Source: CAYGBW01 sp964348185
GTDB lineage: Bacteria; Desulfobacterota; BSN033; WVXP01
Length of the DNA stretch: 26,390 bases
Assembly: GCA_964348185.1 (NCBI GenBank)
Contig: CAYGBW010000073.1
Coordinates: 1-26,390, forward strand
Direction of reading: 5' to 3'
Both the position numbers and the translations under genes were made by a program. Positions 8,476-15,210 of this stretch are shown here, in pieces. A model generated the notes under the pieces. That model had not been told where the DNA came from. It worked only from the letters and a program-made list of their open reading frames with translations, and did not search any database. The stretch's first letter is position 1; each line of letters begins with the position of its first letter.

Positions 8476-9360
8476 CTACAACTCCAGGAGTTCTCTCAGC
8501 CGAAGAAACCTCATCAAGAGGTTGACAAAGAGCACGACCACGATGAGGAGAATAATGCTCAGCGCGGAAGCGTAACCGACATTCCACCCATAGGAGAGCC
8601 CGACCTTGTAGATATAATAGCTGAACGTATGGGTCGCAGAACCCGGTCCCCCCCAGGTTACCATGAACACGATGTCGAAAAGCTTGAGGATGTCTATCAA
8701 GCGAATAATGAGCACAGTCGAGATGAGGGGCATCAGTATGGGCAGCTCCACATACAGCAGAACTTTGAATGGGTTGGCTCCATCTACCTTAGCCGCATCG
8801 ATCATTTCCACAGGGATGGACATCAACCCTGAGTAGACCACCAGGAAGACAAACGGTGTCCACTGCCAAACATCAATGAGAATAAGTCCAAAGCGGGCGA
8901 ATGTTTCATTGCCAAGCCATGATATTTTGTCCACACCAAACAAAGAAACTAAATAGTTCAAGGGACCAAAATTGAAGTTGAAAAGCATTTTCCAGGCAAT
9001 CCCCGCCACCACAGCCGGAACCATCATGGGAAGAAGCGTAGTACTCCTTATGAGTCTCTCGCCCACCATGTCCCGGAACAGCCATGCGATACAAATTCCC
9101 AGCAGCATTTCAATGGGAAGGGCAGTGAAGAAAAGTACAGCGGTAAAATCAATCGAAGAAATCGCCAGCTTATCCTTGAAAATGGTCAAATAGTTCTTCA
9201 GTCCGATGTAATCCCACTCCCCACCTTTGGATAGGTCGTAATTGTGGAAAGACATATAAATCATATACATAAACGGAAATATCGTCATGCTTAAGAACAG
9301 AAGGACGAGGGGCAGAATGAGGAGGTAGGCGGTTACTTTCTTACGGTGTTGCATATTCAT
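8476..9360 (-). CDS. CUT1 sugar ABC transporter permease (MalF-type)
   Basis: A 294-residue inner-membrane permease with about six hydrophobic segments, starting near residues 9-33 (VTAYLLILPLVLLFLSMTIF). The EAA loop reads MIDAAKVDGAN followed by YVELPILMPL. MalF-like proteins of the UgpA/LacF type have this length. It is encoded between the binding protein (271 bp upstream) and the MalG-type permease (14 bp downstream) on the same strand. Substrate cannot be read from the permease; the surrounding dehydrogenase and kinase genes point to a polyol or sugar. Confidence 0.92.
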   Translation of the reverse strand: MNMQHRKKVTAYLLILPLVLLFLSMTIFPFMYMIYMSFHNYDLSKGGEWDYIGLKNYLTIFKDKLAISSIDFTAVLFFTALPIEMLLGICIAWLFRDMVGERLIRSTTLLPMMVPAVVAGIAWKMLFNFNFGPLNYLVSLFGVDKISWLGNETFARFGLILIDVWQWTPFVFLVVYSGLMSIPVEMIDAAKVDGANPFKVLLYVELPILMPLISTVLIIRLIDILKLFDIVFMVTWGGPGSATHTFSYYIYKVGLSYGWNVGYASALSIILLIVVVLFVNLLMRFLRLRELLEL

Positions 9361-9499
9361 CCATCGTTCTTCGAGTTGTCATTCCAGATCAGAAAGAGTG
9401 CCAGATCCCGATGATTCTGTCCATATCGGAACGGCCGACATCAAAAAGCCATGGTTTGGTTCACGGATCACGGGGGGATTTGGCAGGATGCAGGGTTTC

Positions 9500-9531
9500 T
9501 CCCCTCTCCCCCACCAGGGGAGGAGAGGGGA
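9500..9531. terminator. Strong hairpin between binding-protein and permease genes
   Basis: TCCCCTCTCC (9500-9509) pairs perfectly with GGAGAGGGGA (9522-9531), and the stem can extend inward with CCC/GGG past a bulged A. It sits about 100 bases after the binding-protein stop and 140 bases before the permease start. It lacks a T-run, so partial termination or protection of the upstream mRNA from 3' exonucleases is more likely than full termination. The arrangement is like malE-malF. Confidence 0.5.
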
Positions 9532-9631
9532 GCAACGAAAATCAAAAATGGTTTCATTATTCTTTCCGGTTATCGAGACCCGTGAGCCGCACCTGGGAAC
9601 TCCTGCTGAGACGGTGTCAGGCGTTTTCTAC

Positions 9632-10996
9632 TCATTTTCTCCCGAGAATCCCGTTCCATTCTTCGGCCAGTTCGCCGAGTGCTGCCGCAATATCAGGCTT
9701 CTTTCCCAGGAGGATTTCGGAGAAGGAGCCCACCATGACGTCTTCAAGCTTCGGCTCTTCAGGGATACGGGGTCGGTGTGAAGCATTTTGAAGAGATTCA
9801 GTATAAACCCCTTTCATCCAGGGAGAATCCCCAAGCACTTCTGGGTCCTCTAAGACCGAGCGGCGGGTGGGGCCGATACGATATTTCATCCACTGGAGCT
9901 TGTCGCTTTTCTTACTGGTGGCGAATTGGACAAAGCGGAAAGCTTCTCCCTTGTGTTTGCTTGCACCGTTTATTCCCAGGCCCCAACCGCCGGACACGGG
10001 ATGGCCACCCGGAATGATCGCCACGCCAACCTTTTCGCCTACCGGTGAGACTTCGGGTAGATCCTTCCACCCGGACAGGACGGCTGTCCACGACGGACAC
10101 ATCGCCGCTTTTCCCTGCCCGAAGGCCTCGAATGTCTCCCCGTAATCCGAACCCAAGGGGTCTGGGGAATACTGCATAATCTCCATCATCATCTCAATCG
10201 CTTTGACCCCTTCCTGACTGTTGAAGGCGGGCTTATGGTCTCCGGTAAAAAGGTCCCCCCAATCCAGGGATACCCTACCGAACTTGGCAATGCCGGCCTC
10301 ACTGCGACGTAATTGGGAAAACCAGTTGATATACATGTAGAAGAGGGTATGGGTCCGAGGAAACATCAGGGTGATCCCATATTCCGTTGGGGAGCCTGGA
10401 TTCTCAGATTTTGTAAAGAATTTCGTAACTTCCAGAGCCTCTTCCCACGTCGCTGGTGGCGCTAATTCTCGACCATACTTCCTCGTGAAGGCAGCGTTCA
10501 AATCCTTATCTTCGAAGTAGTCTTTTCGGTAGAACAAAAACATTGTCGCCCCATAGAAGGGGTACCCGATATTCTTCCCCTCCCACATGCCATACACTTG
10601 CAAGGCTGTGGGAATGAAATCATCAATATCGAAGCTCGGATCAACAAGGTCAGGGTGTTCTTTTCCAAATTTCTCAAGGTCAAGCATTCCCTTGGCTATG
10701 GAACCGGCAGTCATCAAGTCCCATGTGCATACGTCGAAAGCCCCTGTCTTTGCGTGGAGATCAGCGAGAATCTGTGGGTAGAGCACCTCCCAAGATACCG
10801 GGCTTACTTCAATTCTGATTTCCGGATTCTCTTTCATGAATCCCTGGGCGATCTCAAAAAGAGCATCAGCGTTGTCTGGCGAAGATAAGACATTCAGTCT
10901 GATGGTTTCTCCCTCTGCAAATGAAGGAACAACCAGCATAGCCAAAAAGAATACGATCACCACCAAAGTTGAACTTCTAAATGTCTTGGTATTCAT
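9632..10996 (-). CDS. CUT1 sugar ABC transporter substrate-binding protein
   Basis: A 454-residue extracellular solute-binding protein of family 1 (MalE/UgpB type). It has a signal peptide of about 27 residues (hydrophobic LVVIVFFLAMLVV, then SFA-EG as likely cleavage site). No lipobox cysteine is visible, so it is predicted to be free in the periplasm. The mature part has the family feature of an early substrate segment (ENPEIRIEV) and a long C-terminal lobe. The frame is open 10 codons upstream, but the ATG at 10996 directly follows AAAGGAGGAGGAGG, and the signal peptide is better placed from there. It leads the operon with both permeases. No convincing sigma-70 promoter was found upstream. 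Confidence 0.92.
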   Translation of the reverse strand: MNTKTFRSSTLVVIVFFLAMLVVPSFAEGETIRLNVLSSPDNADALFEIAQGFMKENPEIRIEVSPVSWEVLYPQILADLHAKTGAFDVCTWDLMTAGSIAKGMLDLEKFGKEHPDLVDPSFDIDDFIPTALQVYGMWEGKNIGYPFYGATMFLFYRKDYFEDKDLNAAFTRKYGRELAPPATWEEALEVTKFFTKSENPGSPTEYGITLMFPRTHTLFYMYINWFSQLRRSEAGIAKFGRVSLDWGDLFTGDHKPAFNSQEGVKAIEMMMEIMQYSPDPLGSDYGETFEAFGQGKAAMCPSWTAVLSGWKDLPEVSPVGEKVGVAIIPGGHPVSGGWGLGINGASKHKGEAFRFVQFATSKKSDKLQWMKYRIGPTRRSVLEDPEVLGDSPWMKGVYTESLQNASHRPRIPEEPKLEDVMVGSFSEILLGKKPDIAAALGELAEEWNGILGRK

Positions 10997-11045
10997 CCTC
11001 CTCCTCCTTTCAAGTACTTCTGTCATCGATCAAAGACACAACCGA

Positions 11046-11237
11046 CTACCGACCGACTTTGGCATTTGTTGACCTGTGTCGAAAGCTTTCGTCACCCCCA
11101 TCTCGGTTCAAAATGTCGAACCCCGTTTTCTGAATGTGGATTCTTTGATCTATCCGATTAACCCGGAGCTTCTTAAGATGCTGTTCTGTGTACGAGATAG
11201 CGTCATGCCACACGGCCTGTATCACCTCCTTCCTCAT
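11046..11237 (-). CDS. Small ORF, function unknown (doubtful)
   Basis: A 63-codon frame beginning ATGAGGAAGGAGGTG. Its ATG overlaps the stop of the small ORF at 11234-11365 (ATGA). A near-perfect ribosome site AAGGAGGTGAT lies inside it, so a GTG at 11213 (giving 55 residues) is an equally good start. The product (VWHDAISYTEQHLKKLRV...) is hydrophilic and not recognised. It ends 49 bp before the binding-protein start. It could be a leader peptide of the transporter operon, a gene remnant, or chance. Confidence 0.2.
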   Translation of the reverse strand: MRKEVIQAVWHDAISYTEQHLKKLRVNRIDQRIHIQKTGFDILNRDGGDESFRHRSTNAKVGR

Positions 11238-11365
11238 CGATTCTCAGTCTCATCATCCAGAAAACTCTCAGAGAGTGACCCCTCCACCAGGTCCGGGTGA
11301 TGGTTGGCCCGAGCCGCCAGGTTCGTGTTGTCCTCAAGTAGAGGATCACCAGCGATGGTGGACAT
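11234..11365 (-). CDS. Small ORF, function unknown (doubtful)
   Basis: A 43-codon frame (MSTIAGDPLLEDNTN...LDDETENR), acidic and unrecognised. It overlaps the frameshifted end of the aldo/keto reductase remnant, and its TGA overlaps the ATG of the next small ORF by the classic ATGA junction. No clear ribosome site precedes it. It may be leftover sequence from a deletion that removed the second half of the reductase gene. Confidence 0.15.
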   Translation of the reverse strand: MSTIAGDPLLEDNTNLAARANHHPDLVEGSLSESFLDDETENR

Positions 11366-11875
11366 CCAGTCTTATACACCTGTCAAAGATCGCTTTGAGC
11401 GCCTCCTCGACCTTTTCCCCACTGACACCGTAGCTTCGCAACGTTCCCTCTTTGACCATATCATCCAGTTCCTCAAATAGCTCGGGATGATAATAGACCT
11501 CGGTCGGGGGCAGTGGAGTTGTCGGAGATCGAGTGTTTCGGTTTCCATGTTGTTCAGACTGTCTTCGACAAAAACCCCGATGTTGGCCGGGGTGTATTCT
11601 CTGGCAACATGGGGCGAGAGGCGACGTCCTGCCCTGGTGGCAACGTATATGGTCTCTGAAGATTCCTTGCGCAATCTCGCGACGAGGCGCTCACTTCTTC
11701 CCATCCCATAACCGTCTGCGGTGCCGAAGGAATTAACCCCCAGTTCGACCGCTTTTCTCAGGGCGGCCATGGATTCGTTATCATCCACTGAACCCCAGTC
11801 AGCGCCAATCGCCCAGGCGCCAAAGCTGATCTCCGAAATCTTCATTCCCGTTTGCCCAAGTTCCGGATATTGCAC
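11346..11875 (-). pseudogene. Aldo/keto reductase, frameshifted and truncated
   Basis: The first ~120 residues are a clear aldo/keto reductase N-terminus: LGQTGMKISEISFGAWAIG, the TADGYGMGRSE segment with the catalytic Asp and Tyr, and DSLNNMETETLDL. After LHCP the reading frame turns to nonsense. Moving to the other frame at the run of five C (minus strand, 11506-11510) restores the family sequence PPTEVYYHPE...LDDMVKEGTLRSYGVS...KVEEALKAI, until a stop at 11346-11348. One missing C therefore explains the shift. Even when corrected the protein is only about half of the usual ~320 residues, lacking the C-terminal barrel strands, so a deletion probably occurred as well. The start is GTG at 11875. 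A single-base sequencing error would explain the shift but not the truncation. Confidence 0.8.
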
Positions 11876-11979
11876 CGCCTTCTATCCTTGTCTTTTTCCC
11901 CGTCCCTCGTCTAGGAACGGACGCTCGATCAGATAATCAAGCCTGCACCGTTCAAAACCGGCTTCTGCTGAACCCTCTT

Positions 11980-13020
11980 CTATTCGATGAAAAAGCGGTG
12001 TACCGTCATGTGGTGATAGGTTTCTCCCGGGTGCAGAATGGCCGAAGGAAAATCGGGCTGGTTGACCGCATCGGGGAAAAACTCGGTTTCAAGGCAAAGG
12101 GCGCTATGCTTCTCAAAGACGGCACCCCTTGCCCCTCGAATGCCGTCCAGAAAGTTGCCCGTATAGAATTGGACACTGGGTTTGGTCGTCAAGATGGTCA
12201 TCCCTCGTCCGGTCGTTGGTTCGTAAAGCCGTGCGATCCGGGTCAATTTCTGGTCGTATGGATCCAAGACAAAGCAGTGATCATAACCCCCGGAAACCCT
12301 GTCGATATGGAGACCGATTGGCTTTGATGTGGTGAAATCCATGGGGGTCCCCTGAACCGTCTCTATCGCACCCGTCGGGATGAGCGTGTTGTCGACGGGT
12401 AGATACTTCGGACAGTTGAGGAATAGCTCATGATCCAGGATGGTTCCCGACCCGGCTCCAGCGAGATTCCAGTAGGCGTGATTGGTCAGATTCACCGGAG
12501 TGGCCCCATCCGTTTCTGCCCAGTACTCAAACTTGAGTTCATTCTCCTCATTCAGGCTGTAAGTAACCGTCGTCTTCAGATTGCCGGGATACCCTTCCTC
12601 ACCGTTAGGACTGAGATAGGAGAACCGGACTCCGGCGGAGGCAGTGTCCTGAAAAGGCTCGGCCTGCCAAACGACCTTATCGAACCCCTTCTTGCCGCCA
12701 TGGAGGTGGCTGATGTTCCCCTCATTCCGTGCCAGGGTATAGTCGACCCCATCGAGATGGAATCGGCCCCCTGCAATCCGGTTGGCAAACCGGCCGATGA
12801 TGGCTCCAAAATACGGGTGATCAGCGAGATACCCGTCCAGCGTATCAAAGCCAAGGGTAATCTCCCCGACGGCTCCCGTTCTGTCAGGCATTTTGAAAGA
12901 GACCAGAATGCCTCCAAAGTTTATGACCGTGGCAGCCAATCCCTTTGAATTGCTTAACGCGAATTCTTCAACCTTTTCCCCGTCACGGGTCGTACCAAAA
13001 GGTGCTTGCCTTAACTTCAT
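11980..13020 (-). CDS. galM: Aldose 1-epimerase (mutarotase)
   Basis: A 346-residue galactose mutarotase that interconverts alpha and beta anomers of aldoses. The motifs are NFGGIL (34-39), GRFANRI (76-82), the catalytic base region LHGG (His107), NHAYW (His181), DHCF (247-250) and the catalytic glutamate in LETEFFPD (Glu311). The length is normal, and there is no signal peptide, so it is cytoplasmic. The ATG at 13020 follows GGGAGGTGAT at good distance, and a promoter-like pair is found at 13045-13073. It suits a sugar-uptake locus that feeds aldoses to enzymes acting on one anomer. It is divergent from the aldehyde:ferredoxin oxidoreductase gene. Confidence 0.95.
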   Translation of the reverse strand: MKLRQAPFGTTRDGEKVEEFALSNSKGLAATVINFGGILVSFKMPDRTGAVGEITLGFDTLDGYLADHPYFGAIIGRFANRIAGGRFHLDGVDYTLARNEGNISHLHGGKKGFDKVVWQAEPFQDTASAGVRFSYLSPNGEEGYPGNLKTTVTYSLNEENELKFEYWAETDGATPVNLTNHAYWNLAGAGSGTILDHELFLNCPKYLPVDNTLIPTGAIETVQGTPMDFTTSKPIGLHIDRVSGGYDHCFVLDPYDQKLTRIARLYEPTTGRGMTILTTKPSVQFYTGNFLDGIRGARGAVFEKHSALCLETEFFPDAVNQPDFPSAILHPGETYHHMTVHRFFIE

Positions 13021-13044
13021 ACCCCATCACCTCCCATAGGGAGC

Positions 13045-13073
13045 ATCATACCCCATAACGGTTTTGCTGACAA
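13045..13073 (-). promoter_or_regulatory. Sigma-70-type promoter of galM
   Basis: On the minus strand: TTGTCA (13068-13073), a 17-base spacer and TATGAT (13045-13050). It lies close to the gene; transcription would begin around 13038, leaving a short leader that still includes the ribosome site at 13026-13035. Confidence 0.55.
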
Positions 13074-13243
13074 TACGAGGGCAATCATCAAAGAAACAAG
13101 GCCAGAACCGGTGGAGTTTTCTCTCGCGGTCCGCGGGGGACGCCAGAGGAAATTCGCTGACTTGACAGTGTGGTCATAGGTATGTTAGCAACTACAGCGC
13201 CGTCTTCTTGCAAAACCTTTCAGACAAGATAGGAGAGAAAGCC

Positions 13244-15061
13244 GTGAGAGACTTAACTATCCTCAGAGTTGACCTGACAAAGGAAGCCACCGATTCGTTT
13301 TCGATCCCAGGAGAGATTGCCAAACAGTATTTGGGGGGAAGCGGTCTGGGTATCTATCTTCTTGACAAGAAGGAGTCAGCGCCTCCCCTTTCTCCGGAAA
13401 GTCCCCTTGTTGTCGCCCCGGGCCTGCTGGCGGGTACTCCAGTTCCAACCGGTTCAAAAACAACTTTTTCGGCCCGTTCCCCCCTGACTGAGATCTGGGG
13501 AGAGGCAACCGTTGGAGGGTTCCTGGGGGGAGAGATCAAAAAAGCCGGTTTCGATGGAATCTACATCACCGGACAGAGTGCCTCACCGGTCTACCTTTGG
13601 ATCACGGATGGGAAAGGGGAACTCCGGCAAGCGGCTCAAGTATGGGGTAAGGATACCCATGAGGCACAGGAGGTGCTCCTCGAAAAAACCCATCCAAAAG
13701 CTCAAATGGCCATCATTGGTCCGGCGGGGGAAAACCAGGTGAATCTCGCCTCTATCATGATCCTTCCTGGAGATCGGGCCGCCGGACGTTGTGGCCTTGG
13801 CGCTGTTATGGGGTCAAAGCGGTTGAAGGCTATCGTTGTCCAGGGCGACCAGAAATCGACTTTTTTTGATCGAGAGGCCCTGTTGCAAAATGTGAAGGAA
13901 CACGCTGCGACCATGCGGGAAACCCTCGAAGCCATGACCAAGTATGGGACTTCAGGAGGAATGGAAGGGGTAGAGGCCAAGGGAGATCTTCCCATCAGGA
14001 ACTGGTACGACGGAGAGTGGAAGGAAGGGGCCAGGGTCACGAGCGGCATATGGGCCATGGACCACTACGGCGCCGGCAACACCGCATGTCAGTCCTGCCC
14101 CATTCGTTGTGGAAACAAGCTGAGCATGAAGGCGGGACAATACCCAGCCTTTGAGGGTCATGGCCCGGAATATGAGACAGCTGCCGGTTTCGGTGCACTC
14201 TGTCTGAACGATAACTACGAGAGCATCGTTGTTGCCAATGATCTCTGCAACCGTTACGGCCTCGACACCATCTCCACGAGTGCCAGCATTGCATTTGGCA
14301 TCGAGGCCTACGAGAGGGGACTCCTGACCGATGACGACACCTATGGGGTGAAACTGACCTGGGGAAATCACGAGGCGATTGTCAAAGCCACTGAATTGAT
14401 TGGGAAAAAGGAGGGTGTCGGCGTTCTTCTGGGGAAGGGGGTCCGAAAAGCTGCCGAGGAAATCGGCCACAATGCATCTGAGTTTGCCATTCACGCCAAG
14501 GGGCTTGAATTCCCCATGCATGATCCGAGGGCCTATTTTGACCTGGCGTTGAGTTATGCGACGGCCATACGAGGAGCAGACCACTTGAGCACCCTTGGCT
14601 ACATGGTGGTGGAGGGTTGGTACGTTCCTGAGTTGGGATATCCTGGGCCTCCTGATCGATTCTCCATCGAGGGAAACGCAGAGTTTGTCAAGAAACTACA
14701 GGATTGGATGGCGGTCTTCGACAGCCTCGGGCTCTGCAAATTTATCATGGGCCAGATCGGTCCCTCACATATGGCCGAGTGGATCCGTCTGGTGGAGGGA
14801 GAGCCGTATACCCCGGCAGATCTCATGCGCATTGGCGAAAGGCTGTTCAACATGAAAAGACTCTACAGTACCCGGTTGGGAATCAGCCGGAAGGATGACA
14901 CGGTCTCCGAACGCATTCTCACCTGGAGCCGAAAAGGGGGAGGCTCTGGTGGCCAGCTGCCCCACCTGGAAAAGATGCTTGAGGAGTACTACGCATTGAG
15001 GGGATGGTCAGAGGATGGAATCCCCACAGAGGAAAGAATCAAAGAACTGGGAATTGGATAG
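13244..15061 (+). CDS. aor: Aldehyde:ferredoxin oxidoreductase (tungsten/molybdenum pterin enzyme)
   Basis: A 605-residue member of the AOR family, which oxidises aldehydes to carboxylates and passes electrons to ferredoxin through one [4Fe-4S] cluster and a bis-pterin W or Mo centre. The four cluster cysteines are Cys282, Cys285, Cys289 (ACQSCPIRC) and Cys498 (DSLGLC), spaced as in the Pyrococcus enzyme. Pterin-binding stretches include GDRAAGRCGLGAVMGSK (176-192) and NRYGLDTIST. The frame is open upstream to a TTG at 13208, but GTG at 13244 is preferred: AGGAGAG lies six bases before it and MRDLTILRVDL is the usual start. A TTGACA at 13162-13167 may be the -35 box, without a convincing -10. 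It is monocistronic. The aldehyde is unknown; a hydroxyaldehyde released by the class II aldolase is one candidate. Confidence 0.93.
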   Translation: MRDLTILRVDLTKEATDSFSIPGEIAKQYLGGSGLGIYLLDKKESAPPLSPESPLVVAPGLLAGTPVPTGSKTTFSARSPLTEIWGEATVGGFLGGEIKKAGFDGIYITGQSASPVYLWITDGKGELRQAAQVWGKDTHEAQEVLLEKTHPKAQMAIIGPAGENQVNLASIMILPGDRAAGRCGLGAVMGSKRLKAIVVQGDQKSTFFDREALLQNVKEHAATMRETLEAMTKYGTSGGMEGVEAKGDLPIRNWYDGEWKEGARVTSGIWAMDHYGAGNTACQSCPIRCGNKLSMKAGQYPAFEGHGPEYETAAGFGALCLNDNYESIVVANDLCNRYGLDTISTSASIAFGIEAYERGLLTDDDTYGVKLTWGNHEAIVKATELIGKKEGVGVLLGKGVRKAAEEIGHNASEFAIHAKGLEFPMHDPRAYFDLALSYATAIRGADHLSTLGYMVVEGWYVPELGYPGPPDRFSIEGNAEFVKKLQDWMAVFDSLGLCKFIMGQIGPSHMAEWIRLVEGEPYTPADLMRIGERLFNMKRLYSTRLGISRKDDTVSERILTWSRKGGGSGGQLPHLEKMLEEYYALRGWSEDGIPTEERIKELGIG

Positions 15062-15210
15062 AAAGAGTGATGAGGAGGGCAGAAGGCTTTGGGCCTCTGG
15101 CCTCAAGTCCGCCGGGGGGGGCGCTCCTTCGACCTCGAACAGGGTGACCCCTCCGTTTCATTCATCGTTGGACCCTTCCCGTCCCCGGGGATAGCCATTG
15201 GGCGAAGCCC
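15062..15210. other. Convergent intergenic region between aor and transketolase
   Basis: 149 bases between two convergent stop codons. It contains a run of eight G at 15114-15121 and weak hairpins (AGGC/GCCT near 15083; GGGC-GAA-GCCC at 15200-15210 abutting the transketolase stop). No clean intrinsic terminator with a T-run is seen on either strand. Confidence 0.5.

Noticed and set aside
11215..11232. ATCACCTCCTT on the plus strand, like the 3' end of 16S rRNA
   Set aside because: It is simply the complement of a strong Shine-Dalgarno sequence on the minus strand; no other rRNA sequence is nearby.
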